Of a stretch of 64,000 nt of DNA, positions 11,510-23,425 are shown piece by piece. The notes beneath the pieces were generated by a model, which made no database searches, had not been told where the DNA came from, and saw only the letters and a list, made by a program, of their open reading frames with translations. The DNA is from Cercis canadensis. Lineage: Eukaryota; Streptophyta; Magnoliopsida; Fabales; Fabaceae. The position numbers were made by a program, and so were the translations under genes. The stretch spans positions 62,001 through 126,000 of the forward strand of contig QAOA01006865.1 in the NCBI GenBank assembly GCA_003255065.1, read 5' to 3'. Numbering within the stretch: position 1 is the first letter of the stretch; every line of letters starts with the position of its first letter.

Positions 11510-13484
11510 AGGTCTAAAAGTCTTCTAAAACGTAATCAATAAATGGTATAAGTTTCGAATCAATTTATTAAGGAGATCAGTTCATATTGCACTTCGATTT
11601 TGCTTGTAATGAATAATCATTTCCCCTCGCACCTTCCAATAAAAATATTTACTATCGCTTAATATATTCTTTGAAATGAAAATTTTTAATCTTCATAATT
11701 GTTTCTTTGGATTTCAAAAACAAAAAACAAAAAATTTCTTCCGAGAAACAACTAGTCATTTAAAATAAAGGGTGTTTTTCGAGAGTATTTTCAATAATTG
11801 TTCGGATCAAAATAATAAGATACTACATATTTCATTTAGTAGAGAAAAATATAAAATTTGAATAATTTTCTTGAACAATTGCTATTAGAATGGGTTTTGT
11901 TTCATTTATGTCTTTGAAAATTGTCCCAATTTTCATTTAAGTTCAAAATCAAAGTTCCAAATAGGGAAAATTTTATTGTAAGTCATGTGCAATAATTTTT
12001 CTCGTTAACTTTTAAGTTTAGAACTTGGTTATTCAAGGCTTGCGATATTTCACTTTTAGGTTCATTCTTGTACATGATTCCTCAATATAGTGTTATTTNT
12101 TGTTTCATTTATATCTTTGAAAATTGTCCCACTTTTCATTTAAGTTCAAAATCAAAGTTCCAAATAGGGAAAATTTTATTGTAAGTCATGTGCAATAATT
12201 TTTCTCCTTAACTTTTAAGTTTAGAACTTGGTTATTCAAGGCTTGCGATATTTCACTTTTAGGTTCATTCTTGTACATGATTCCTCAATATTGTGTTATT
12301 TATGGATCCAAAATAAATTAAAGGAATCAAATAAAAAGTTGGTAAACATAGATTGGTAATATTTAAGTAAGTAATCAATAGGAAAGAAGTAAATGATGTC
12401 CCCACAAGTTCTAGAAGAATACCCTTTTTACAAGCTTGTTATGGAACAAAATTTGGTGCTTAAATTTTATAAGGAGAACAAAGATTTGGATTGTCTCCTG
12501 TCTTGATTTATTAAGCGTTCTTTCTGGGATTGAAGACAGAGGTTATAAGAGCACAAATATTTGTAAGGAAACAAAATGACTGCGGTCTATACCAGCACAA
12601 ATTTACCTGTAGAGGAATCTACCCATTGCTGAAATGATGATTTGCTTTTCAATTAGAGCTTGGGGCGCAAGGTTTTGTTGGATTCTGCACAACATAAAGC
12701 ATACAGATGTAGTTATTTATGGAATTCTCTTTTAAATAAAATCCCATTGTTCTTTCAGAACAAAGACCAAATGTATCAATTCCATTATGACTTCCCTTTC
12801 TTGTGGGTGCAATTATTCAAATTTTTGCTAGAGGGCTAGACCATACTATTTTAGGTTCTTCACTGTTAAGATTAGACACGCATATGGCTTGACTTTCTTC
12901 GAGACGATTCTTTTTTGAAAAGCAGCTCTATGCAGCAAAGCTAGTTATCATGCACTTACTTGAAAGTAGCATCATGACACACATCTTTATAAAGATTATT
13001 TTAGGCAGACAAGTTTGTCAAAGAAAGCTTGTCCAATTTTGTCATAATACTACTTAACATACAATGCACGGTCTTTTGGTACAACTAAAATAATGTTGAT
13101 GCTCTTGACATTGCTCTCAAGTTAATTAGGCTGTTCTTCTCAATTGTTTCATCGTTTTTTCTTAGTTATTATCTTAGCCATATTAGATAGTGGAAACAAT
13201 GGAATTTTACCCCTCGGTCCATGTCTAGGATATTTCTATACTCTTTAATTTTCGAGAAATTTAAAGCATTCTTATGTAACTTCATATTTTAACATTTGAA
13301 TTTCAACAGAAAAACAAAAACAAGGGTTTTCACAATCGTATAGTTTCTATGTATGCCATTCCTGTAATTCATCCAATCATCTTAAGTTGAAGATATTTAT
13401 GTAGTGCGGCCCTTGTTATTATTATATATGAAATTAAAACTTGTTATTAATATTCTCGATACATGAAGAGGCTAAAGAGCCTAA

Positions 13485-13701
13485 TTAAGACGAGGGAGAT
13501 GGGCTTTTGGCGATCAAAGCGCACCTCTTCCAAATTTCCTGGCCCCTTGTCAAAATTTGAGAAATGGTACTTTTGAAATCTGGGTCCAATGCCAACGAGT
13601 TCATCAAATCCAAGTGACAACGCTGCCCTAAACGGTTCACAAGTTCATCGCAGCATTCCTCCATTACTGTTCCCTTTCCAAAAACTATACTTCTAGATAT
13701 T
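13485..13701 (-). pseudogene. Array copy 7, 3' half (split by retrotransposon)
   Basis: Holds the C-terminal half of the secreted protein, from the residues just after the second cysteine (ISRSIVFGKG) through the CC pair to the normal stop, with Q112E. Upstream it runs directly into LTR DNA at 13,702. The missing 5' half lies at 33,119-33,293 beyond the 19.4-kb insertion, with ATATT duplicated on both sides. The open frame extending to 13,769 is just read-through into LTR. Confidence 0.9.
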
Positions 13702-15185
13702 TGATATGTGCTTTTTATGTTGTTAAGTTCCATGTTTATCAATGGTTTCCTACTCAGATTTGAGCACAATTTGCTTTAAACATGGTACTTATCCCTACTA
13801 TTTGTCTTTCAGGTGTTTCTCTGGTTGATCAAGCAAGAGGAAGAGTTTTTAGGAGTTTCTGGAGTAAAAACCACCAGATCATGAAGTTCATTCAGGGGAC
13901 ACAGCTTAGACACGCCCGTGTCCATGGCCGTGTCTGACCTCTAGAGAGTCCTGCTCCAGTTGCTAAGGAACACGGCCAAGCCTTGTAATGAACATGTTCA
14001 TATCCATGACCGTGTCTTACCTCCAGAGAATCTCCCTGAGTGGAACACGCCCCTCCCCTACAGAGACACGACCATGTTGGTTTGAACACAGGCTGAAGAA
14101 GAAGTGAACATGGCCGTGTCTGAGGTCCCTTCGAGGCATTTAAGTGACACGCCCAGCTATTGTAAGTGAACACGACCGTGTTCGAGCATATGAAGGGTGA
14201 AACCCTAGAATTAAATGGAGTATATATGTGAACTTGAGGAAAAGGGGGCAGACATCTTTGGACAGTCGAACACTTAGAGATTTTGGGCGACATCAGAGGT
14301 CAGGTGCGGTAGGAGCACTTTGGAAGATTGGAGAAGGGCAAGATAGAAGATCAACTACTTGAAGGGACTTCATGAGAATGAGTTTTCCTGATTCTATCTT
14401 GTCTTTTCTGCATTTTGTTGATTCAGATTTTATCGTGAACTGATTTGTAAAAGTTAGTTAGGTTGAACCCTAGAAATACAACTATACTATTCTCCTTTTG
14501 AATTAATGAGAAGATGTCTTCATTTCTTGGAATTGTCTATGATTGCTATTTGTGTTAAGTTGACAAAGCATGCTGCTGATTTAATACCAGATTTCAATTT
14601 ATGTATTAAGAAATTATAAATTGATTTAGATCATTTGTAAACAGTGGGGTTTGCTTGGAATGACTAGAGATAGGATTCACATGAATCTTTTGATTTAAGC
14701 CAATGTACTAAGGGAATTCATAGAACATGAATTAATGCATTCTTGGGGGTTTTGATTGTGAAGAGATTTCAGTCAATCAACCTAGGAATAGATGTCTTAT
14801 TGCTTGAGAAAGATTGAGGCATAATTCTGGAATTCTCATCAGTTCAAGTAGAGAAGTTTCAATCATTGAGTTAAATACGAGAATGCAATGTATGTCATAG
14901 GAAGATTCTTATTCTGACTCATCCTACTCATTCGATAAATCTATCAAATTCTTTGTTATCGTCTTTCCTGATTCTTTCATTTAATTTAGATTAATTGATT
15001 TCTCTTATTAAACCACAATTCTAAGATTAGATAATAGAAAAAGGATTACTACTAATAGCTATAGTTCCTCGTGGGATCAACATTCGTACTCAATCAAGCT
15101 ATCCTACAAAACAATAGGTATACTTGCCTAAAGTGATTATAGCTATGTTTTGATTGAATACAAGTTCATAAAAAAATAAACATCA
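13702..15185 (+). repeat. 5' LTR of element A
   Basis: TG...CA bounded repeat of 1,484 bp. Its last 710 bp (14,476-15,185) recur at 32,408-33,118 with scattered substitutions and a one-base indel. The region 13,896-14,185 is studded with variants of ACACGGCCGTGT. The minus-strand open frame over that region is a by-product of these words, not a gene. Confidence 0.9.
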
Positions 15186-15191
15186 AGTTTT

Positions 15192-15208
15192 TGGCGCCGT
15201 TGCCGGGG
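15192..15208 (+). other. Primer-binding site of element A (tRNA-Asp)
   Basis: TGGCGCCGTTGCCGGGG, complementary to the 3' end of plant tRNA-Asp including CCA, starting six bases after the LTR end. Typical of Athila-type Gypsy elements. Confidence 0.92.
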
Positions 15209-15335
15209 AACTATAATATTAGGAACATTTCTTTCTATTACTCTAGTCATTTTTTTTCTTTTTGTTGGTTAGCCTTGCGCCTCTTTCTTATCGTCGCCTG
15301 TGTTTGATCCCAGCAGGAGCTAGTCTTTTTTATGC

Positions 15336-16850
15336 ATGACCCGAAGTAGTAAGAAGAAGCTCCTTGAGTTGAACCTAGAAATTGAACGCACAGTGGTAAG
15401 AAAATCAAGGAACAAGGCTATCCTGTTGCAAGGCCAACCATCTGAGCCTATTGTCATAGAAGAACCTACCATGGCTGACCAAGAAAGACCACAAACTATG
15501 GGGGATTATGGAAGGTCATCAACTGTTGGAACTGAGTCTAGCATAACAAGACCTCCGGTGTCAGCCAATAATTTTGAGATCAAGCCGAACATCATTTAGA
15601 TGGTGCCGCAGCTTGTGCAATTTGATGGTTTACCGGATGAAGACCCTCATACTCACATCACAAACTTCTTAGAGATTTGTGATACTTTCAAGATCAACGG
15701 AGCTAGTGAGGATGCTCTTCCCCTTTACACTAAGGGGTAAGGCAAAGTCATGGTTAAAGACACTACCTCCGAGGTCTATCAAGACATGGAATGAGCTAAC
15801 TGAAAAATTTCTAGGCCGATACTTCCCTCCAGCAAGAACAGTCAAGCTTAGGAATGATATTTTCTCCTTCCAGCAAATAGATGGTGAATCACTCTACGAA
15901 CTATGGGAGAGATGGAATGACTTGTTGAGAAAATGTCCACATCATGGGTGGACTTGGGAGTTCAGATGCAAACTTTTCAGAGTGGTCTCAATTTTGGGAC
16001 TAGGCAGCAAATTGATTCATCCTCAGGAGGAACCATAAGTTTCAAAACTCATGAAGAACTACATACTCTGATTGATGAAATTGCTACCAACAACTACCAG
16101 TGGGGAAACCAAAGGATGAAGGCCAGATTAGGAGGAGTGCATAATGTGGCCGCCTCCACCTCTTTAGAGGCAAAAATAGAGGCTCTTACTAAGAAGATCG
16201 ATGATATGGGCAGACCTATTTCTTCCTCATTTGTTATGAGATGTGATAATTGTGGGGGAGGACATTTTAATCATGAGTGCCAGGCCTCCAATTCGGGATC
16301 ACCAGTAGAACAAGCAGATTATTTGGGAAGTAGAATGACAAATAATCCTTATTCTAACACGTACAATCTTGGGTGGAGAAATCACCCGAATTTCGCTTGG
16401 AGCGACCAAGGGCAGCAAAGGCAAGTCCTAGGGCAGCAAAGATAAGGTCTTTCCCCTGGATATCAGCAACATTCTAACCCCCTACAGAGACCAACCATTG
16501 AAGACCAACTTTCCAGATTTATAACAGCATCAGAAGGACGGTTTAATAGCAATGAAACATCCTTGAGGAATCAGGAGGCTTCCATCCACAATCTTGAGAC
16601 TCAAATTGGCCAGCTAGCCAAGTTGATGTCAGAAAGATCACCAGGGACTCTACCTAGCTACACCGAGCCAAATCCTAAGGAGCAAGCTAAGGCAATCACC
16701 TTAAGGAGTGGCAAGGAACTCAAAGAAGTAGAGAAAGAGCAACCTGATGATGGAGGTGTGGGTGATGAAGGTGCTGTTGAATCTGAGAAATTGGGAGAAC
16801 CTGTTTCGGAAAAGGTAGAAGAACCGAAGAAGAGAGTGGTAAAAGAATAG
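15336..16850 (+). pseudogene. Element A gag (broken)
   Basis: Begins MTRSSKKKLLELN, the usual start of Athila gag. The capsid-like (retrotransposon gag) part is at about 15,679-16,000 (KSWLKTLPP, WNELTEKFLGRYFPPART, LYELWERW). A zinc knuckle CDNCGGGHFNHEC of CX2CX3HX4C form lies near 16,230. It is followed by a nucleocapsid/linker part (IHNLETQIGQLAKLM). The frame is broken by a stop at 15,597, frameshifts near 15,710 and 15,940, and stops near 16,443 and 16,848. It would have formed the particle that packages the RNA. Confidence 0.85.
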
Positions 16851-17843
16851 CAGCCACCTATCCCTTACCCGAGCAGGCTTGCAAGAGATAAAAAGGAAGA
16901 GCAATTTGGTAAGTTTCTCGAGCTGTTTAAACAGTTGTACATAAATATTCCTTTTGTGGAAGTTATTTCACAAATGCCAAAATATGCTAAATTCTTGAAG
17001 GAACTCCTTTCCAACAAGAGCAAGCTCAAGCAGCTGTCTATGGTGACTCTAAATGCAGAATGCTCTGACATAGTTCAAAATAAGCTACCACGGAAGATTA
17101 AAGATCCAGGGAGTTTTACTATTCCCTGCAACATTGGTAGTTTATCTGTTGATAAGGCATTAGCGGATTTAGGAGCTAGCATAAATTTAATGCCTTATCG
17201 TATGTTTAAGAGACTGGGACTTGGAGAACCGACTCCCACTAGGATGAGTATTCAGCTAGCAAATAGATCTATCACCTATCCCAAAGGGATAATAGAGGAT
17301 ATCCTAGTGAAAGTTGATAAATTCATTTTCCCGGTTGATTTTGTGATCATGGATATGGATGAAGATGTGGAAGTACCCTTGCTACTAGGTCGACCGTTCC
17401 TTGCTACTGCTAAAGCCATCACTGATGTTCATGGTGGTAAGCTAACTTTGAGAGTGGGCGACGAGCAAGTGATATTTAAAATATCTGAGGCCATGAAACA
17501 CAAAATGAGTACTGATGATACATGTTTTTATGTTGATACTATTGACTCGTGTGTGTTTCAATGTATACAGGAAATCTTCACAAGAGATGCACTGGAAACA
17601 TATATCATGCAGGGAGAGGAAGAGACATATCACGCTGAGATTAGGGAGCATGTGGCACACATGCAAGCCCAGAAACCATTGACCAGAGACATATCTCTGG
17701 AGAGGATTGAGGGGAACAGAATCAAAATCAAGCCATCCATTGAGGAACCACCAGAGCTGGAGCTAAAACAACTTCCAGAGCACTTGGAATATGCTTTCCT
17801 AGCGGAAAACTCCAAGTTGCCTGTAATCATTCAGCAAACTTGA
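16851..17843 (+). pseudogene. Element A protease region
   Basis: Reading frame open from about 16,935 to a stop at 17,841. It contains the retropepsin active-site motif DLGASINLMP near residue 80 of the frame, and the later LLGRPFLAT that pairs with it in aspartic proteases of this lineage. The stretch before it is the conserved lead-in of Athila polyproteins (MPKYAKFLKELL). A one-base shift at about 17,840 separates it from the reverse transcriptase frame. Confidence 0.85.
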
Positions 17844-19234
17844 CAAATGAGCAAAAAAGGAAGCTCTTGGATGTGCTTAAAATGCACAAGAAAGCTATAG
17901 CATGGAAAATCTCAGACATTAAAGGAGTCAGCCCTTCATTTTGCACCCACAAGATTGCATTAGAAGAAAATTGCAAACCTTTGGTGCAGCCACAGCGAAG
18001 GATGAATCCGAACATGAAAGAAGTGGTGAAAAATGAGGTGATCAAACTTCTGGATGCAGGAGTCATTTACCCCATCGCTGACAGTTCATGGGTTAGTCCG
18101 GTGCAAGTGGAACCAAAGAAGGGGGGCATGACAGTAGTACCCAATGAGAGAAATGAATTAGTGCCAATGAGGACGGTCACAGGGTGGAGAGTCTGTATAG
18201 ACTATCGGAAGTTAAATGATGCCACCGGCGATGATCACTTCCCTTTACCGTTCATAGATCAGATTTTGGAGCGTATGGCTGGTCATGCCTTTTATTGTTT
18301 TCTTGATGGCATGTCAGGGTATTTCCAAATACCTATCGTCCCAGAAGACCAGGAGAAGACAACTTTCACATGTCCCTACGGTATATTTGCTTATAGGAGA
18401 ATGCCATTTGGGTTGTGTAATGCCCCCACCACTTTTCAGAGGTGTATGATGGCAATCTTCGATAGATTGGTTGAGGACACTATGGAGGGGTTTATGGATG
18501 ACTTCTCTATCTTTGGCAATTCCTTCGATTTGTGTTTAAATAACTTGGCCAAAGTTCTTGAGAGGTGTGAGGAGACTAACCTGGTCTTGAATTGGGAGAA
18601 GTGCCATTTTATGGTACAAGAAGGAATAGTGCTAGGCCACAAGATTTCTAGTAAGGGTATAGAGGTAGACAGGGCAAAAGTAGAGACCATTGCTAAATTG
18701 CCACCTCCTACCTCTGTTACAGCAATCAGAAGCTTTCTAGGTCATGCTGGTTTTTATAGAAGATTTATCAAGGATTTCTCCAAGATAGCTAGACCCCTTA
18801 CTAGGTTGCTCGGAAATAAAGTCCCTTTTGTCTTTGATGAGGATTGCATGCTTGCATTTAGCACCTTAAAGGAGAAATTGACTACGGCCCCCATTATGAT
18901 TACACCCGATTGGTCATCACCATTTGAACTAATGTGTGATGCAAGTGATTTTGCAGTGGGAGCAGTTTTGGGGCAGCATAGGGACAAGCACTTCCAACCC
19001 ATCTACTATGCAAGCAAGACTTTGATTGATGCTCAGAAGAATTACACTACTACTGAGAAGGAATTGCTTGCAGTGGTTTTCTCCTTGGAAAAATTTCGAT
19101 CTTATTTGATTTTGTCTAAAGTCATTGTGTATTCTGATAATTCAGCATTGAGCTACCTTTTGACCAAAAATGATGCTAAACCTCGTCTAATACGCTGGGT
19201 TTTGTTATTGCAGGAATTCGACCTAAAAATCTGA
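17840..19234 (+). pseudogene. Element A reverse transcriptase and RNase H
   Basis: Long open stretch of 464 codons without its own ATG (it begins at TTG). Reverse transcriptase motifs appear in order: [47 protein letters not shown] and the catalytic box FMDD (Gypsy version of YxDD). It continues through VLGHKIS and [11 protein letters not shown] into RNase H with [22 protein letters not shown] and [11 protein letters not shown] (D, E, D catalytic residues). It ends at a premature stop in front of the usual RNase H tail, which continues in frame. Confidence 0.9.
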
Positions 19235-20665
19235 GATAGTAAGGGATCCAAGAACCTAGCAGCGAACTATTTGTCTCATCTGGAATTCCCAGCTCAAGGG
19301 GAGTTAGTGGAAGAGGACTTACACGACACATTCCCAGATAAACACTTATGCGAGGTTGAGTGGAGGGATATCCCCTGGTTTGCTGATTTTGCTAACTATC
19401 TTGCAGGTAGGGTTCTTCCAAAGGAGTTAACTTATTCTCAGAAGAAGAAATTCTTCTCTGATTTGAAGTACTACCTTTGGGAGGATCCCTATCTATTTCG
19501 CATTTGTGCAGACCAAATAATAAGGCGTTGTATCGCCTATCCTGAAACGGAAAGCATCTTGGAGCGCTACCACAAAGGTACAACTGGAGGACATTATCAC
19601 GCCAATGGGACAGCAAGGAAGGTCCTGGAGTCAGGTTTTTATTGGCCTACCTTATTCAAGGATGCTCATAGGTATGTGAAGCAATGTGACAATTGCCAGT
19701 GCACAGGTAACATTTCTAATAGGGATGAAATGCCCCAGACCAGCATCTTAGTGTGTGAAGTTTTCGATGTCTGGGGCATTGACTTCATTGGCCCTTTTCC
19801 CTCATCCTATGGGAACAAATATATCCTAGTTGCAGTAGATTACGTATCTAAATGGGTAGAAGCTTAGGCTTTGCCTACTAATGATGCCAGGGTAGTTGTC
19901 AAGTTCCTTAAGACATTGTTTGCTAGGTTTGGAGCGCCACGAGCCATCATTAGTGATAGAGGCACCCACTTTTGTAACCATCAGTTAGCCAATACGCTGA
20001 AGAGATATGGTATTTCTCATAAAGTGGCAACCTCCTATCACCCCCAAACTAGTGGCCAAGTAGAGGTGACGAATAGGGAACTCAAAAGAATTCTGGAAAA
20101 GACCATAGAGGGATCTAGAAAGGAGTGGTCCTTAAAATTAGATGATGCTCTATGAGCCTACAGAACAGGCTTCAAAACCCCTATTGGTACCACCCCGTAC
20201 AAACTTGTTTATGGGAAGTCCTGTCATTTGCCAGTAGAGTTGGAGCACAAGGCTTTTTAGGCTATAAAATCTCTCAACTATGACTTGTGTGATGCAGGTG
20301 AAAAGAGGTTGCTCCAATTGAACCAACTGGACGAATGGAGGGATGTTGCCTATGAAAATTCAAGGTTGTACAAGGAAAAGGCTAAGAAGTGGCATGATCA
20401 GCGCATTAAATCGTCCAAGGAGTTTCAACTTGGGGACCAAGTGTTGCTCTTTAATTCGCGCTTAAGGTTGTTCCCAGGCAAACTCAGGTCCAGATGGTCA
20501 GGCCCCTTCATGGTTAAGCAAGTATTTCCTCATGGCGCTGTTGAGGTCACTCATCCAGAGAAAGGCACCTTCAAGGTGAATGGGCAGAGAATGAAGTTGT
20601 ATCATGGTGCTAGCATCCAAGAACTACCAAAGGATGTTTGTCACCTCCAAGACCCCATGCAGTAG
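19235..20665 (+). pseudogene. Element A integrase
   Basis: After the RNase H tail come an HHCC zinc-binding domain ([11 protein letters not shown] ... CDNCQ) and the DDE core: D in GIDFIGPF, D in IISDRGTHFC, E in SGQVEVTNRE. The C-terminal part has LLFNSRLRLFPGKLRSRW and GPF. In-frame stops at about 19,865, 20,153 and 20,258 interrupt an otherwise well-kept frame, so the product is not made whole. It would insert the cDNA. Confidence 0.9.
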
Positions 20666-22543
20666 CTCCCCAATCCTCAAGTCCAGCTAATTGACTTTAA
20701 AGAAGCGCTTGTTGGGAGGTAACCCAAAAGAATTTTAGTGCTTTGCTTTGCTTTTGTTTTCATTTCCCTTTATGCTTTGGATTGAATTATTCTCTTAAAT
20801 TGTCTTAGTTGTTTCCAATTTTTTTAGTATGTAGGTGTTGTTTGAGGCATGTTTGTAGGGTGCAATTTCGATTTTAAGATCAAAGTGCAGAACACGGGCA
20901 GAAGCATGGGCGTGTTCTACCCCGTGTGAACCTCACAGAGACTATAAGTGGACAACACGGCCAATGACATGGCCGTGTCACCAAGCGTGTGGACCACACA
21001 GGGAGTTCAGGAGAGCAACACAGTCAATGACACGGCCGTGTCTATTGTCCAGGATGTATCCAGCTAACACACGGCCATGTCCACCTCATGTGAGTATTAA
21101 AGCATCCCGTGCCACGCAACACGGCCATTGAACACGGCCGTGTTTACCCCGTGTCACTTAAAAAAAAAATTCACTCTTTGAACACGGCCCAATACACCGG
21201 CGTGTTGTCCCCGTGTCCATTATTACACCCTCTGACACACACGTGTTCACCCCGTGTTTCCCCTCTCAGACCCAACACGCCCACGTAACACGGCCATGTT
21301 GTGGGCATGTCGCAGTGACACTTAAAATTTCCCTTTTCACAGGTCATTCCTCCATTTCAGAAATCCCCAATTTTCTTTCAATTTTCCCCAAATCCCTAAC
21401 CCTCCGGCACTCCCACCATCATTTCCAATCAAACCCCTCTGCATTAAGCCTAAAATTCTTGCTCAATTGACTCTTCCCACCGCCCTATCCTTAGGCATTC
21501 TGTTAAGTTTTTCTTCACGCATAGTTTTAGAGTTTGTTCTTCACTCACAGGTATGGACTTTTCCTTCCCTCTTATTTGTATTTCTGAGTTGTTTTAACTG
21601 AATTTTCCTTCATTCTTATGCGTATTTCTTTATTGCTTCAGTTGAGTCTTGAATGCATTTTACCTATTTTCATAGTGAGGGAATGTGGGGGATGGTTAAC
21701 TGTAAGATGCATATTAAACAAAAATACAAATTTGGCATTGTTGGTTGTTGGTTTTGGGAATCTGGTTGTTGAAGAATCTGTTTATTTTATTGAAATTCCC
21801 AGTAATGTGGACACTGCCAGTGATAATTCTTGCTTGGGGAATGCCTGCTGATTTATTGCTCATGGCCATTGATCACTATTATTGTGTTAATTTACCATGG
21901 GAATTGCTGTTGTGCTATGGCCATTGATTGCACTCTTGTTATTTTTCTTGCAATCCCCATTACTGTGATTGGATGTTTGATGTGTTTTACCCATTTCGTT
22001 TAGTATTAAAGTGTGGGAGAGTGTTAACTGTCAGATGAACAATTGTAAGATATTGGGGATTGCTGCTGCAGAATTTGCATATATTGAGGGAATTTGTGAT
22101 TTTGGAAAACTGGTTCATCTATCTCACATCCTGCTATTCATTTATCTCACATTCTTAACTGTACTTTGGGCATTGATATTTTGCATTGTTGCTGTGGAAT
22201 TGCTGCTACTTAACTGTTAAAATTTGGAAAATTTAGGGGCAATTGTTGATGTAGTAAAGTTGACATATAGCTGCAGAATTGTCTGATATGTGAATTTTGT
22301 CCATACTGGGGAAACTGAATGGCCAATATGGGGTTTGCTGAATCTCACTGTTGCTATACTCTATGGAACTTTGCTAGGCTCAGTATTTTTCATTTAGACA
22401 TGCATTTTCAAAGTTGAAATTGCCCAATATTTTATAAGACTTGCATTGTGAATGACTTTCTTTTACATGCGGTGGTTGTCCTGTTTACAAAGTTTCCATG
22501 CTATGGGACTCATTTGGTTAAATTGTTTTTACAGGAAACCACC
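20666..22543 (+). other. Spacer of element A between integrase and ORF1, with repeated palindromic words
   Basis: No gene. The stretch 20,884-21,320 has many variants of ACACGGCCGTGT / CCCCGTGT, the same words as in this element's LTR. From 21,350 on it is T-rich and ends in TTTTTACAG at 22,526-22,534, a good splice acceptor ten bases before the ORF1 ATG. This fits a spliced subgenomic RNA for ORF1, as has been proposed for env-like genes of Athila-type elements. The open frames here are short and unsupported. Confidence 0.6.
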
Positions 22544-23425
22544 ATGACAAAGCGCACCGAGGAGTCGCAGCAGCGCCGCGAGAAGCTGCAACCAAGGAAG
22601 AACCGCCCGACCCCTCAAGAGTCACCTTCGCCTCCTGCCAAAAAGCGGAGATCCTGGGCGATGGACACCTCAGTGCACCCTTTTCTTCGATTTCAGGGCG
22701 ATGAGCACAAGGAGAGGCTAGCCAAACTCTCCACCAAACCCTTTGAGCCCCATCGCTACCTGGAGTGGATCATGCTGCAGGAGTTAGGTATCGAGCAGGA
22801 GGTGCGGCATCTACTTAGCTTCAGTTGGTGGAGCAGCATCCTAGACCTCCGAGAGCCTGTGTACCGAGAACTCACTCTGGAGTTTCTTGCCACGGTGGAG
22901 TTGCATACCATATTCACTGACTCCTCCGCCACATGGCATGAGCCGGAAGCCATCAGATTTCACCTCGGCACATTCATGCATGCTATGAGTCTCCAGGAAT
23001 TCACCGAAGCAGCAAGGCTAACCGAGCAGGGATTTGTCTACTACTCCTGCTATCTGGACTGGCATTCGCCAAGCACTGAGCCTGCAGACTACTGGCGAAC
23101 CATCAGCATTGAGGCTACCTATGAGGCTAAGAGGTCTAAGGCCTCCACTCTTCACTCGCCGGCCCTCTGTTTCATTCACAAGCTCCTCGTCCACTCCTTG
23201 ACTGCAAGGCGGGAGAGCACTGACGTCGTCAGCAAGAGAGATATGTTCTACCTCCGGTGCATCCAGGAGAGGCACCATTGCCACCTAGGATACGCGTTCC
23301 TCCAGCTGGTTCGGGGTTATTTGCAGAGGGCCAACTTCAGCGCTATCAGAGGGGGCTCTGTCATCACCCGGTTGGCACGACACTTGGGCGTTCTTGATGA
23401 CGAGTCCACTCTCACAGTGGCTTGT
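22544..23425 (+). pseudogene. Athila ORF1-like gene of element A (3' truncated)
   Basis: Frame of about 294 codons starting at the ATG at 22,544, chosen because it follows the splice acceptor and is in GC-richer, gene-like sequence. The start is basic (MTKRTEESQQRREKLQPRK, then PSPPAKKRR), followed by a globular part with FEPHRYLEW, FHLGTFMHAMSLQEFTEAA and WHSPSTEPADYW. This resembles the ATHILA ORF-1 family (PF03078) found after integrase in this lineage. Function unknown; it is sometimes called env-like by position only. It ends because element B's LTR starts at 23,426; the present stop codon is made of LTR bases. Confidence 0.7.

Larger units (their letters stand above)
11038..13484 (-). 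repeat. Tandem-array unit 6 containing an assembly join
   Basis: 2,447 bp as given, about 203 bp longer than the others. A single N at 12,099 separates two versions of the same spacer segment (11,897-12,098 and 12,100-12,301) that align with each other. Removing one restores 2,243 bp. The N is therefore a contig join inside a repeat, and an unknown number of units could be missing here. Spacer otherwise as in the neighbours. Confidence 0.88.

Noticed and set aside
13892-14293. 133-residue open frame on the minus strand, Cys/His/Trp-rich
   Set aside because: It lies wholly in an LTR and its composition comes from repeated ACACGGCCGTGT-type words. It has no homologous frame in the internal word cluster.
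20884-21320. Repeated short palindromes resembling a CRISPR array or integron sites
   Set aside because: Spacing is irregular, the words are degenerate, there are no uniform spacers or nearby cas or integrase genes of that kind, and the context is a plant retroelement.
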